Under the pieces are notes generated by a model. It was not told where the DNA came from, did not search any database, and was given only the letters and a program-made list of their open reading frames with translations. This document shows, in pieces, positions 43,901-53,225 of a stretch of DNA of 54,481 bases. Source of the DNA: Bacteroidota bacterium (lineage in GTDB: Bacteria; Bacteroidota; Bacteroidia; Bacteroidales; P3); NCBI GenBank assembly GCA_017860275.1, contig JAFNAQ010000011.1:1-54481 (forward strand), given 5' to 3'. A program made the translations under genes and the position numbers. Numbering within the stretch: the first letter of the stretch is position 1; each line of letters opens with the position of its first letter.

Positions 43901-44227
43901 TTATTGTTGAATTGGGGTTGCAGCTGGTGCTGTTGGTGCTGAAGGAATGTTAGTCTTCGCTGCGTTTGGATTAAGTTCTGTTTTTGTTTTTTCTGAAACG
44001 TTTTTGTTTGGAACTACTGCTGTAGCTGCAACACATAAAACTAATAAGGCGATTGCTAGTCCCCATGATGCTTTTTCTAGAAAATCTGCTGTTTTTCTTA
44101 CGCCCATTATCTGGCTTTGTGCTTGGAAATTTGCAGCTAAACCACCACCTTTACTGTTTTGTACTAATACTACAACTGCTAAAAGTAAACAAACTACTAA
44201 GATTAAAATTGAGATTGCTACGAACAT
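43901..44227 (-). CDS. secG: Preprotein translocase subunit SecG
   Basis: The 108-aa membrane protein has two transmembrane helices (about residues 3-22 and 55-74). The conserved link QNSKGGGLAANFQAQSQIMG is between them (quoted at its 20-residue length). It assists SecYE during protein export. The C-terminal tail (about 80-108) is Ala/Pro/Thr-rich and probably disordered. The TPR-like gene lies 17 bp upstream, and a strong terminator follows. Confidence 0.94.
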   Translation of the reverse strand: MFVAISILILVVCLLLAVVVLVQNSKGGGLAANFQAQSQIMGVRKTADFLEKASWGLAIALLVLCVAATAVVPNKNVSEKTKTELNPNAAKTNIPSAPTAPAATPIQQ

Positions 44228-44244
44228 ATTTTTAAATGTTTTAT

Positions 44245-44931
44245 TTAATTGTTTTCTTCTATTTTCTGAATTTGGTTTGCAAAATAAACACTTTTTTCTG
44301 GATTGACCAAAATTAACTGCCTATAAATTTTAATTGCTTTATCTTTATGCCCTTGCTTTAGGTATATATTAGCCATGGTTTCTGTGACTATTTTAAACTC
44401 ATCCTTCACTGACCCCTTAACTACATCTATAATGCTTACGTTTTCCAATGCATTGTTCCTAATATTGTTTACCTTTGGGTTTTCTATCTGCAGAAATCTT
44501 TCTATCAATTCTGCCTTTGTTGGATTGTCGCTAAGGTCTGGCTCTGTATAGGAATCTATCTCTTGAATAATATCATGTATTTGAGGTTTGATATTTTCAA
44601 CATTATACGCCTTCCTGAGTTCTTCAATCTTATTATTAATTTCTTGAAGTTTATTATTCGGGCTTGCTTTAGCCACCTGAGGTTCTAAGACAGGGGTGTT
44701 TGTCTGAATTATTTCCTTTAGTTTTAATCTATCTGGAACATAAACGGATGCTAAATGTAGGGAGTCGTTGAGATTTTGATTTCTAAGGCTCTTTATTGAT
44801 TTTGCCTTATATATATATAGTAAAGAAAAATATGGATACTTATCTATCAAACGCGAAATTGTCAATTGAGTCTGAAGATCAAACTCTTCATCCCTTAACT
44901 GCATCAACCTGTTTATATAGTGCTTATCCAT
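44245..44931 (-). CDS. TPR-like protein of unknown function upstream of secG
   Basis: The 228-aa cytoplasmic protein has no signal peptide. The C-terminal part has a TPR-like helical hairpin (ETMANIYLKQGHKDKAIKIYRQLILVNPEKS, about residues 183-213). The N-terminal part has a related helical pair (ISRLIDKYPYFSLLYIYKAKS). Homologous proteins of unknown function are common next to secG in Bacteroidales, suggesting a link to export or only co-transcription. I do not assign a role. Confidence 0.72.
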   Translation of the reverse strand: MDKHYINRLMQLRDEEFDLQTQLTISRLIDKYPYFSLLYIYKAKSIKSLRNQNLNDSLHLASVYVPDRLKLKEIIQTNTPVLEPQVAKASPNNKLQEINNKIEELRKAYNVENIKPQIHDIIQEIDSYTEPDLSDNPTKAELIERFLQIENPKVNNIRNNALENVSIIDVVKGSVKDEFKIVTETMANIYLKQGHKDKAIKIYRQLILVNPEKSVYFANQIQKIEENN

Positions 44932-45043
44932 TTATTCTATCGAATTAATTTATTAAAATGAACTTGCAAATATAAATCAATCTTTTGAATTGCTAAAGAT
45001 TAGAAGGAAAATAATCGCAAAAAATAAAAAAATGCTGTATTTA

Positions 45044-45074
45044 TTTGCTCAATAAAAAAAATATTGTAATTTTG
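45044..45074 (+). promoter_or_regulatory. rpmH promoter (TTTG-N19-TAATTTTG)
   Basis: TTTG (45044-45047) and TAATTTTG (45067-45074) are 19 bp apart, 30 bp before the rpmH ATG. This is one of the best consensus matches in the window. Confidence 0.82.
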
Positions 45075-45104
45075 CAGCTCGAAAAACAGAAACAAAGTAA
45101 TAAG

Positions 45105-45251
45105 ATGAAAAGAACATACCAACCTTCACGCAGAAAAAGAATCAACAAACACGGATTCAGAACAAGAATGGCTTCAGCTAATGGACGTAGAGTTTTAGCT
45201 AATCGTCGTCGTAATGGAAGAAAAAAACTTACTGTTTCTGACGAAAGATAG
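45105..45251 (+). CDS. rpmH: 50S ribosomal protein L34
   Basis: L34 is a 48-aa basic protein, starting [19 protein letters not shown] and ending KKLTVSDER. The open frame extends further upstream, but the ATG at 45105 is the conserved start and the promoter leaves a 25-bp leader. In many bacteria rpmH adjoins dnaA or rnpA; here it is monocistronic, with its own promoter and terminator and rlmD next. Confidence 0.97.
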   Translation: MKRTYQPSRRKRINKHGFRTRMASANGRRVLANRRRNGRKKLTVSDER

Positions 45252-45287
45252 GATTTATTCTTAGATTCAAGATAAGATTTTTATATT

Positions 45288-45327
45288 AAGAAGCAATTGT
45301 TTTATATTAGACAATCGCTTCTTTTTT
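45288..45327 (+). terminator. Intrinsic terminator after rpmH
   Basis: AAGAAGCAATTGT pairs with ACAATCGCTTCTT (one mismatch) over a 10-nt loop, followed by TTTTATT. Confidence 0.82.
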
Positions 45328-45355
45328 ATTTGTAATAAGCAATATACTTTCAACA

Positions 45356-46789
45356 ATGAAACAAAAAAGACAGAGAAGCCAAGAGATTATTGAAAAGGTA
45401 GAAATAATTGAAGCCGCAGCCGAAGGAAAGGCTATTGCTAAGATTGAGAATATGGTTATTTTTGTGCCTTTTGTTGTGCCTGGAGATATTGTGGATGTAC
45501 AAATTATCAAAAAGAAGAAAACCTTTGCCGAGGGTAAGGCTATTTACTTTCATAAGCATTCTGACCTAAGAGTTGAGGCCCAATGTCCTCATTTTGGGGT
45601 TTGTGGTGGATGTAAATGGCAAACCATGAGGTATGAGTCTCAACTACATTATAAAAACAAACAAGTTATTGATAACCTTGAAAGAATTGGGCATATTAAT
45701 TGCTCTGGTGCTTTTCCTATTATTGGTTCTGAAAAACAATTCTTCTATCGTAATAAATTAGAATATACTTTCTCATCAAAAAGATGGTTTACCGAGGATG
45801 AAATAAAAACCCTTGAACCAAATTCTCCTCGTTATGGTTTTGGTTTCCATATTCCAAGCTTCTTTGATAAGGTATTAAATATTGATTATTGTGCTCTTCA
45901 AAGAGAACCTTCAAATCTTATACGTAATTTTATTAGAGATTATTCCTTAGAAAATAATCTGAGCTATTATGATATTCGTAATCACGAAGGATTGCTTCGA
46001 AATGTAATAATTAGAACTACTTCTGTCGATGAGATAATGGTTATTGTTGTATTTGCTCAAGAAAGCGAAACAATCTCTCCTATGCTTGATGCAATTTCTA
46101 CAAAATTCCCTGAGATTACATCTCTGATGTATTGTGTAAATACTAAGTTTAATGATACACTTTACGACCAAGAAATAATTGTTCATAAAGGAAAAGACCA
46201 TATGATTGAATTTATGCCTTCTTTTAGGGGAGATAGAGACAACCTGAAATTCAAAATTGGTCCTAAATCATTCTACCAAACAAATTCAGAACAAGCTTTC
46301 GTTCTATATAGCAAGGCTGCTGAAATGGCAAATTTAAAATGTGAAGATATTGTTTATGATCTATATACAGGAACAGGTACTATTGCTAATTTTATTGCTC
46401 CTTACGTTAAGAAAGTAATCGGGATTGAATATGTTGATGATGCCATTAAGGATGCAAGAATAAATTCAAAAGAAAACAACCTTTCAAATACTGTTTTCTA
46501 CGCAGGGGATATGGCTAAGGTGTTAACCGAAGATTTTGTTAAAGAAAATGGAAGTCCAGACCTTATCATTACTGACCCTCCAAGGGCTGGTATGCATGAT
46601 AAGGTTATTGAACAATTACTTAATATTGAGGCTAAAAAAATAGTTTACATTAGCTGTAATCCAGCAACTCAAGCAAGGGATGTAAGTTTATTGATGCAAA
46701 AATATTCTGTGGCAAGCATACAACCCGTAGATATGTTCCCTCATACTCATCACGTAGAAAATATTATAGAACTTATTCTAAATAAGTAA
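45356..46789 (+). CDS. rlmD: 23S rRNA (uracil-5-)-methyltransferase RlmD/RumA family
   Basis: The 477-aa enzyme has an N-terminal TRAM RNA-binding domain (about 10-65). Iron-sulfur cysteines follow (Cys77, Cys83, Cys86, with a fourth in NIDYCALQ). A C-terminal SAM-dependent domain has VYDLYTGTGTIANF, and the catalytic cysteine lies in YISCNPATQARD. The class methylates a uridine of 23S rRNA or tRNA at C5. Which uridine is modified cannot be decided from this sequence because RlmC, RlmD and TrmA-like enzymes are close. Confidence 0.9.
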   Translation: MKQKRQRSQEIIEKVEIIEAAAEGKAIAKIENMVIFVPFVVPGDIVDVQIIKKKKTFAEGKAIYFHKHSDLRVEAQCPHFGVCGGCKWQTMRYESQLHYKNKQVIDNLERIGHINCSGAFPIIGSEKQFFYRNKLEYTFSSKRWFTEDEIKTLEPNSPRYGFGFHIPSFFDKVLNIDYCALQREPSNLIRNFIRDYSLENNLSYYDIRNHEGLLRNVIIRTTSVDEIMVIVVFAQESETISPMLDAISTKFPEITSLMYCVNTKFNDTLYDQEIIVHKGKDHMIEFMPSFRGDRDNLKFKIGPKSFYQTNSEQAFVLYSKAAEMANLKCEDIVYDLYTGTGTIANFIAPYVKKVIGIEYVDDAIKDARINSKENNLSNTVFYAGDMAKVLTEDFVKENGSPDLIITDPPRAGMHDKVIEQLLNIEAKKIVYISCNPATQARDVSLLMQKYSVASIQPVDMFPHTHHVENIIELILNK

Positions 46790-46854
46790 AGAAAATATAT
46801 CTATATATATTCTGATTATTTGTTTTTTTCTTTCTGTTATTGGCTATTTTTTTG

Positions 46855-46862
46855 TACTTTTG
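46855..46862 (+). promoter_or_regulatory. -7 element upstream of the glycine-lipid genes
   Basis: TACTTTTG matches the consensus, 24 bp before the ATG at 46887; the -33 region is unclear. Confidence 0.5.
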
Positions 46863-46886
46863 CTTCTCAGAATTTTTTAAATAATA

Positions 46887-47768
46887 ATGGATCAGGATAA
46901 TAATAAAAATATAAATACTAATAACTCTCAAATTACTGAGCGTTTTATTTCTTTAGAACGTATTATTGCCTCAAAAAACAAAAAGCTACTCAAAATAATC
47001 CCAAAATTCTCTCTTAATTGGTTTAAAAGATTAATCCATCTTGATGAAATAAATAGTGCTATTTATCGTCATAGAGATATTATTGGTTCTCGATTTGCAA
47101 CCGCTATAATTGAAAAAGATTTTGGGGCTAAGGTTGAGGTAATTAATCCTGAGAATATTCCTATTTCTGGGAGGCAACTTATAGTTGCTAATCACCCCCT
47201 TGGTGGTGTAGATGGAATGGCATTAATTTCTGAAGTAGGCAAGGTCAGAAATGATATACTCTTTCCTGTTAATGATATTCTGTGTAATCTTCCTGGTTTA
47301 AAACCCATATTTATTCCTATCAATAAATATGGACGTAACATTGAAAATCACAGTACTTTAGATAAAGCCTTTGAAGGAAATAACTGCATGTTATTCTTTC
47401 CAGCAGGAATGGTTTCAAGAAAACAAAATGGCATCATTAAAGACCTTGAGTGGAAAAAATCATTTATAAAAAAGTCTATTGACCATAAAAGAGATATTAT
47501 ACCAGTACACATAGAAGCTAGAAACACTGAATTTTTCTACCGTTTTGCAAACTTCAGAAAGAAAATTGGAATAAAATTTAATATTGAATTAATCTTTCTT
47601 CCTGCTGAAATGTTTAAACAGAAGGGTAAAACAATAAAACTTATTTTTGGGAAACCGATTCCTTACACTACATTTGATAAGACTTACTCATACCAAGATT
47701 GGGCAGAAAAAATAAAAAACCATGTATATTTACTTAAAGACAATCCAAATCTTGAATTTAAGAAATAA
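46887..47768 (+). CDS. glsA: PlsC-family O-acyltransferase, GlsA-like (glycine lipid synthesis)
   Basis: The 293-aa protein has the acyltransferase motif NHPLGGVDG (102-110; H-x4-D form HPLGGVD) and the second motif FFPAGMVSR (about 170). It would add a second acyl chain to a hydroxy group on an N-acylated amino acid. The next gene encodes an OlsB-like N-acyltransferase 18 bp downstream. In Bacteroides the corresponding pair GlsB/GlsA makes glycine lipids, and I infer the same here from family and adjacency. An ornithine-lipid role is the alternative. Confidence 0.75.
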   Translation: MDQDNNKNINTNNSQITERFISLERIIASKNKKLLKIIPKFSLNWFKRLIHLDEINSAIYRHRDIIGSRFATAIIEKDFGAKVEVINPENIPISGRQLIVANHPLGGVDGMALISEVGKVRNDILFPVNDILCNLPGLKPIFIPINKYGRNIENHSTLDKAFEGNNCMLFFPAGMVSRKQNGIIKDLEWKKSFIKKSIDHKRDIIPVHIEARNTEFFYRFANFRKKIGIKFNIELIFLPAEMFKQKGKTIKLIFGKPIPYTTFDKTYSYQDWAEKIKNHVYLLKDNPNLEFKK

Positions 47769-47786
47769 CATTAATACCAAAACGAT

Positions 47787-48716
47787 ATGGATACCTCGTA
47801 TGTAATACCAGCAATTGACAAAACAATTATTATTGAAGAACTTAAAAAGGCTGATTTTTTACGCAATACCAATAGTGGGAATAGAGAAATATATACCACT
47901 ACTTCCCATCAAACTCCAAATATCATGCGTGAGATTGGTCGTTTAAGAGAATTGAGTTTTGGTGCCGAAGGTGGTGGTTCTGGTACAGAATGTGATATTG
48001 ACGAGTATGATGTACTCGATTTCCCTCATTGCTATCTTCAACTTTTTGTATGGGACCCTATTGACGAGGCTATTATAGGAGGTTATAGATATATTTCTGG
48101 TAACAATATCAATATTGACTCAAATGGTGAGCTTATTAGTGCTACAGCAGGATTATTCCATTTTTCTAATTATTTTAGAGAAAACTATTTAAACAATACC
48201 TTAGAACTTGGGCGTTCTTTTGTTTCTCCTGAATATCAACCATCTTTTAATTTAAGAAAAGGTATGTTTTCCTTAGATAATCTATGGGATGGTTTGGGTG
48301 CACTAGCCAAAAATAATCTTGATATTAAATACTTCTTTGGAAAAATCACAATGTATCCTTCAATGGATGTTAAGGCAAGAGATTATATTCTCTATTTTTT
48401 TAAAAAACATTTCCCTGATAATGAAAATATGATACATCCGAAAGAATCTATTGAAATTCAAACAGACCTAAACGAACTTGCTAATCTTTTCACTGGATTA
48501 AACTACAAAGAGGATCATATTATTCTAACAAAAGCAGTTAAAGAAAGAGGAGCTCATATCCCTCCTTTATTTAATGCTTATATGAATCTATCCTCAACAA
48601 TGAAAACTTTTGGGACTTCGGTAAATAAACATTTTAGCAATGTTGAAGAAACTGGTATTTTGGTAACTATTGCTGACATATATCCAGAAAAACAAAAACG
48701 CTACATGAACTATTAA
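47787..48716 (+). CDS. glsB: N-acyltransferase, GlsB/OlsB-like (first step of glycine or ornithine lipid synthesis)
   Basis: The 309-aa protein belongs to the acyl-ACP-dependent amino-acid N-acyltransferase group: LRELSFGAEGGGSGTECDID and ELGRSFVSPEYQP are the recognisable segments. It should transfer a 3-hydroxyacyl chain to the amino group of glycine (or ornithine). The order O-acyltransferase then N-acyltransferase, in one unit, resembles the Bacteroides glycine-lipid locus. It is followed at 2 bp by engB. Confidence 0.75.
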   Translation: MDTSYVIPAIDKTIIIEELKKADFLRNTNSGNREIYTTTSHQTPNIMREIGRLRELSFGAEGGGSGTECDIDEYDVLDFPHCYLQLFVWDPIDEAIIGGYRYISGNNINIDSNGELISATAGLFHFSNYFRENYLNNTLELGRSFVSPEYQPSFNLRKGMFSLDNLWDGLGALAKNNLDIKYFFGKITMYPSMDVKARDYILYFFKKHFPDNENMIHPKESIEIQTDLNELANLFTGLNYKEDHIILTKAVKERGAHIPPLFNAYMNLSSTMKTFGTSVNKHFSNVEETGILVTIADIYPEKQKRYMNY

Positions 48717-48718
48717 TT

Positions 48719-49357
48719 ATGAATATAAAAAGTGCAGAATTTTTAATAAGTAACTCAACATATAAAAAATGTCCAGAGCCAACAAAACCTGAGTTTGCCT
48801 TTATTGGCAGAAGTAATGTTGGGAAAAGCTCTCTTATTAATATGCTTGTAAATAAGAAAGGTATGGCTAAAACCAGTTCTAGTCCTGGTAAGACTCAACT
48901 TATTAATCATTTTGAGATAAACTCTAGTTGGTGGCTTGTCGATCTACCTGGTTATGGTTATGCTAAAACATCTCAAAAAAATAGGAAGCAATGGGGTAAA
49001 ATGATTACAAGTTATATTACTCAAAGGGAAAATTTGATGCTTCTGTTTGTCTTGATTGACTCAAGAATATCTCCTCAAAAAATTGATTTAGAATTCATTA
49101 GTTTTTTAGGAGAAAATGGAATCCCATTCCAAATAGTGTTTACAAAGACTGATAAACAAGGTCCAAAAGTTACTGAAGCAAAGGCAGAGGATTTCAATAA
49201 AGCCTTATCGGAGACATGGGATGAGCTACCAAAAATGCATTTAACATCTTCAATTCATTCAAAGGGGAGAGAAGATATACTTGATGAAATTGAACACATA
49301 ATACCTTTATTTGAACCAATAATTAATAAAAAAAATAACCAAATCAATCCGATATGA
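48719..49357 (+). CDS. engB: Ribosome-biogenesis GTP-binding protein YsxC/EngB
   Basis: The 212-aa GTPase helps assemble the 50S subunit. G1 is GRSNVGKSS (30-38), G3 DLPGYGYAK (about 76), G4 TKTDK (about 142) and G5 TSS (about 177). It lies 2 bp after the N-acyltransferase gene, and its stop codon overlaps the pfkA start (ATGA), indicating translational coupling. Confidence 0.95.
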   Translation: MNIKSAEFLISNSTYKKCPEPTKPEFAFIGRSNVGKSSLINMLVNKKGMAKTSSSPGKTQLINHFEINSSWWLVDLPGYGYAKTSQKNRKQWGKMITSYITQRENLMLLFVLIDSRISPQKIDLEFISFLGENGIPFQIVFTKTDKQGPKVTEAKAEDFNKALSETWDELPKMHLTSSIHSKGREDILDEIEHIIPLFEPIINKKNNQINPI

Positions 49358-50448
49358 AAAGAGTAATGGTTTTGACAGGAGGTGGAGATTGTCCAGGATT
49401 AAATGCTGTAATTAGAGCTATTGTTAAAAGGGCATCGCAAGAGAAAGATTGGGAAGTGATTGGATGTATTGATAGCTTTAATGGTGTTTTAAAAGAACCT
49501 AATGAAATTGTAGTCTTAGATGAAAAAAGAGTATCTGGAATTATTGTTAAGGGAGGTACTATTATTGGAACAACAAATAGAGGGGGGCCATTTGCTTGGC
49601 CAATAAAAAATTCTGATGGTTCTTGGTCTACGGTTGATCGTTCCGATGAATTGGTTAGAAAATTACAAATACTTGGCATTGATGCAGTAATAAATATTGG
49701 TGGAGATGGTTCTCAAAGAATTTCAAAGATACTTTTTGAAAAGGGAATGAATATTATTGGGGTACCTAAAACAATTGATAACGATCTATCTGCAACTGAT
49801 TTTACTTTTGGTTTTCAAACTGCTGTTCAAACAGTTACTGAGGCTATTGATAAGTTAGTTACTACTGCTTCGAGTCATAATCGAGTATTTATTATTGAGG
49901 TCATGGGCAGAGATGCAGGATGGATAGCACTTTATAGCTCTGTTGCTGGAGGTGCTGACGTTTGTATTATCCCTGAAGTCCCATATGATATTGAGAAGAT
50001 AAAAGATAAAATTGAATCAAGATACAAAAACAGTAAAGGCTTCTGCATTATTGTTATTGCAGAAGGTGCCATATCCTCTACACAAGGGAGAATTGGAGAA
50101 ATTCCTACTGAACCAGGTAACCAAAATTTCAAATTTGGAGGGGTTGGGTATATTTTGATGAAAGAACTTCAAGATGCTGGTGTTGAAAATGACATAAGAG
50201 TCACTGTCTTAGGTCATGTTCAAAGAGGTGGCTCTCCTATTGCTTATGATAGAGTACTTGCTTCAGAATTTGGAGTGAAAGCCTTTGAACTTGTCCTTGA
50301 AGGCAAATTTGGAGAAATGGTTGCCTATCGTCATCCAGAAATCATAAGCGTTCCTTTTGATAAGGCAATTGGGAAACCTCATTTAGTTTCACCTAAGTCT
50401 CGTCTTGTTAAGACCGCTAAAGGTTTGGGAATTGAATTTGGTGATTAA
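49354..50448 (+). CDS. pfkA: 6-phosphofructokinase (PfkA superfamily, mixed-substrate clade)
   Basis: The 364-aa enzyme phosphorylates fructose 6-phosphate. GGGDCPGLNAVI (9-20) begins the phosphate-donor site. GGDGS (116-120) has Gly119 where PPi-dependent enzymes have Asp. PKTIDND (138-144) has Lys139 where the Escherichia coli ATP enzyme has Gly, and catalytic Asp142. EVMGRDAGW (182-190) and GHVQRGGSP bind the sugar phosphate. Gly at the first and Lys at the second site is the combination of an ATP-dependent clade related to PPi enzymes, so ATP use is likely but not certain. It overlaps engB by 4 bp. Confidence 0.93.
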   Translation: MKRVMVLTGGGDCPGLNAVIRAIVKRASQEKDWEVIGCIDSFNGVLKEPNEIVVLDEKRVSGIIVKGGTIIGTTNRGGPFAWPIKNSDGSWSTVDRSDELVRKLQILGIDAVINIGGDGSQRISKILFEKGMNIIGVPKTIDNDLSATDFTFGFQTAVQTVTEAIDKLVTTASSHNRVFIIEVMGRDAGWIALYSSVAGGADVCIIPEVPYDIEKIKDKIESRYKNSKGFCIIVIAEGAISSTQGRIGEIPTEPGNQNFKFGGVGYILMKELQDAGVENDIRVTVLGHVQRGGSPIAYDRVLASEFGVKAFELVLEGKFGEMVAYRHPEIISVPFDKAIGKPHLVSPKSRLVKTAKGLGIEFGD

Positions 50449-50481
50449 ACTAAAACTAAAAAACATAATAATACAATTAGT

Positions 50482-51999
50482 ATGAAACAGATTAAAAGTG
50501 CTTTAATTTCTGTATTTTATAAAGACGGATTAGAAGATATAGTTAGAAAATTGGACTCCTTAGGAGTAAAGATTTATTCAACTGGAGGAACTTATGATTT
50601 TATTGTTGATTTGGGTATTAAACCTCAAACTGTAGAATCATTAACAGGATATCCTTCAATTTTAGGTGGAAGAGTAAAAACACTTCATCCTAGTGTTATG
50701 GGTGGTATTCTTAATAGAAGAGACAATGAAGGAGATAGAGCTCAAATTACTGAATATGGTATTCCTGAAATAGATTTAGTAATTGTAGATTTATATCCTT
50801 TTGAAAAAACCGTGGCATCTAATGCCTCAGAAGAAGACACAATTGAGAAAATAGATATTGGTGGAATTTCATTAATTAGAGCTGCTGCAAAGAATTACAA
50901 CGATGTAATTGTTGTCCCTTCTGTTGATTATTACTCTGAGTTATTAGATATATTAAACAAAGACAATGGTAATACTGATTTAGAAACAAGACGTCGTTTT
51001 GCTTGCTATGCTTTTAATGTTAGCTCTCACTACGATAGTGCTATTTTTAATTATTTCAATCGTAAAGAAAATATCCCTACATTTAAACAAAGCTTTAATA
51101 ACTCTTCTGTTTTACGTTATGGAGAAAATCCTCATCAAAAAGGAGTTTTCTATGGAGATTTAAATGGTTGTTTTGAACAGTTTAACGGAAAAGAAATTTC
51201 ATATAATAATTTGTTAGATATTGATGCTGCTTGTGGATTAATTGATGATTTCAACCAAACGAGCTTTGCTATTATCAAACATAATAATGCTTGCGGTCTT
51301 GCTTCAAGAGAAAGCCTAAAAGATGCTTACTTAGATGCTCTTGCAGGAGATCCAATATCTGCTTTTGGAGGAGTATTAGTTACAAATCGTCCAATAGATT
51401 TGGCAACGGCTGAAGAAATGAATAAATTATTTATGGAAATATGTATTGCTCCTGATTATTCTAAGGAAGCTCTTGAATTACTTAAATCTAAGAAAAATAG
51501 GATTCTTCTTAAGAGAAAAGAAAATTCCTTCCCTAAAAACCAATTCAAATCTTGTCTAAATGGTGTCCTTGTTCAAGATAAAGATACTGTAATCGAAAAA
51601 GCAGAAGATATGACGAGTGTTACTCCTACTCCACTTACTGATGAGTTAAAAAAAGACCTTGCTTTTGCAAATAAATTAGTTAAACACACTAAGTCGAACG
51701 CTATAGTTTTAGCAAAAAATGGTCAATTGATTGCCTCTGGTACTGGTCAAACGTCAAGAGTTGACGCTTTACGTCAAGCTATTGATAAGGCAAAAGCATT
51801 CGGATTCGATTTAAATGGAGCTGTAATGGCTTCTGATGCTTTCTTCCCTTTCCCTGACTGTGTTGAGATAGCTCATAAAGCAGGTATTATTGCTGTTGTG
51901 CATCCAGGTGGGAGCATTAATGATAGTAAATCAATAGACTACTGCAAAGAAAATAATTTGGCTATGGCTATCACTGGCTATCGTCATTTTAAACACTAA
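50482..51999 (+). CDS. purH: Bifunctional AICAR formyltransferase / IMP cyclohydrolase
   Basis: The 505-aa enzyme performs the last two steps of IMP synthesis. The N-terminal cyclohydrolase domain (about 1-195) has STGGTYDFI and GGRVKTLHPSVMGGIL. The formyltransferase domain has RYGENPHQKG (about 214) and KHNNACGLA with the catalytic Lys-His (about 266). The C-terminal motif SDAFFPFPDCVE follows. The gene follows pfkA by 33 bp and precedes mreB by 94 bp. Confidence 0.96.
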   Translation: MKQIKSALISVFYKDGLEDIVRKLDSLGVKIYSTGGTYDFIVDLGIKPQTVESLTGYPSILGGRVKTLHPSVMGGILNRRDNEGDRAQITEYGIPEIDLVIVDLYPFEKTVASNASEEDTIEKIDIGGISLIRAAAKNYNDVIVVPSVDYYSELLDILNKDNGNTDLETRRRFACYAFNVSSHYDSAIFNYFNRKENIPTFKQSFNNSSVLRYGENPHQKGVFYGDLNGCFEQFNGKEISYNNLLDIDAACGLIDDFNQTSFAIIKHNNACGLASRESLKDAYLDALAGDPISAFGGVLVTNRPIDLATAEEMNKLFMEICIAPDYSKEALELLKSKKNRILLKRKENSFPKNQFKSCLNGVLVQDKDTVIEKAEDMTSVTPTPLTDELKKDLAFANKLVKHTKSNAIVLAKNGQLIASGTGQTSRVDALRQAIDKAKAFGFDLNGAVMASDAFFPFPDCVEIAHKAGIIAVVHPGGSINDSKSIDYCKENNLAMAITGYRHFKH

Positions 52000-52093
52000 A
52001 AAATAAAAGAATAATAGAGTATAATTAATGTAACAGTTTTTGAATAATTGCGTACAATGCAAGCAATTTGAAAATTAAATTAAATAGATAAAT

Positions 52094-53116
52094 ATGGGCT
52101 TATTTTCATTCTTAACAAGAGAAGTGGCGATAGACTTAGGAACTGCAAACTCAATCATTATTTGTAATGATAAGGTTGTTGTTGATGAGCCTTCGATTGT
52201 GGCTGTTGATAGAAGAACAAACAAAATAATAGCTGTTGGGAAAAGAGCAATGATGATGCATGGTAAGACACACGAAGAAATTAAAACTATTCGTCCTCTT
52301 AGAGATGGTGTTATTGCAGATTTTGAAATGGCTAACCAAATGATAAGGGAATTAATCAAAATGATTAATCTTCGTAGTAGTATTATCCCACCTGCATTAA
52401 AAATGGTTATTTGTATTCCTTCTGGAATTACAAATGTTGAAGAAAGAGCCGTTAGAGATGCAGCCGAGCAAGCTGGTGCTAAAGATGTAAGATTAATTCA
52501 TGAGCCAATGGCAGCTGCAATTGGTATTGGTATTGATGTTCTTGAGCCTATTGGAAATATGATAGTTGATATCGGTGGTGGTACATCAGAGATTGCTGTT
52601 ATTGCTTTGGGAGGTATTGTATGTAATAAATCTATTCGTATTGCAGGAGATGAATTCAATGCTGATATAATAGAATACATGCGAAAACAACATAATATTA
52701 ATATTGGAGAGCGTATGGCCGAAAGAATTAAGATTGAAGTTGGTGCTGCTATTCCAGATTTAGAAAATCCACCTGAAGATTTCGCAGTTCAAGGACGTGA
52801 TGTATTGACAGGTATACCTAAAGAAATATATGTAAACTATAAAGAAATTGCTCATGCTCTTGATAAATCAATTGCAAAAATTGAATCAGCAGTTCTTGAA
52901 GCTCTTGCATTAACTCCTCCAGAACTTGCTTCTGACATTTATCATACTGGTATTTATCTTGCTGGTGGAGGTTCTTTGCTTAGAGGTTTGGACAAACGAA
53001 TTTCTGCTAAAACAAAACTATCTGTTCATGTAGCTGAAGACCCTCTTCGTGCAGTTGCTAGAGGAACAGGTATAGCATTAAAGAACTACGATAAGTTTAC
53101 ATTCTTAATCAAATAA
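52094..53116 (+). CDS. mreB: Rod shape-determining protein MreB
   Basis: MreB (340 aa) is the bacterial actin homologue that guides lateral wall synthesis. Phosphate-binding loops are IDLGTANS (near residue 14) and DIGGGTSE (about 160). The adenosine motif GGGSLLRGLDKRI is near 295. A terminator follows directly, and no mreC, mreD, pbp2 or rodA gene follows, unlike the usual Bacteroidales mre cluster. The purH-mreB order itself is conserved in the order. Confidence 0.96.
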   Translation: MGLFSFLTREVAIDLGTANSIIICNDKVVVDEPSIVAVDRRTNKIIAVGKRAMMMHGKTHEEIKTIRPLRDGVIADFEMANQMIRELIKMINLRSSIIPPALKMVICIPSGITNVEERAVRDAAEQAGAKDVRLIHEPMAAAIGIGIDVLEPIGNMIVDIGGGTSEIAVIALGGIVCNKSIRIAGDEFNADIIEYMRKQHNINIGERMAERIKIEVGAAIPDLENPPEDFAVQGRDVLTGIPKEIYVNYKEIAHALDKSIAKIESAVLEALALTPPELASDIYHTGIYLAGGGSLLRGLDKRISAKTKLSVHVAEDPLRAVARGTGIALKNYDKFTFLIK

Positions 53117-53142
53117 GAAAAAACAATCTAATAAATATTTAG

Positions 53143-53173
53143 GCTGTAGTATTAATTTACTACAGCTTTTTTT
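53143..53173 (+). terminator. Intrinsic terminator after mreB
   Basis: GCTGTAGTA pairs with TACTACAGC over a 6-nt loop, followed by seven Ts. Confidence 0.88.
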
Positions 53174-53225
53174 ATTAATTATTATTGATAATTGGTTTAT
53201 ATTTTCGTGAAAATCATTTTTTTAT

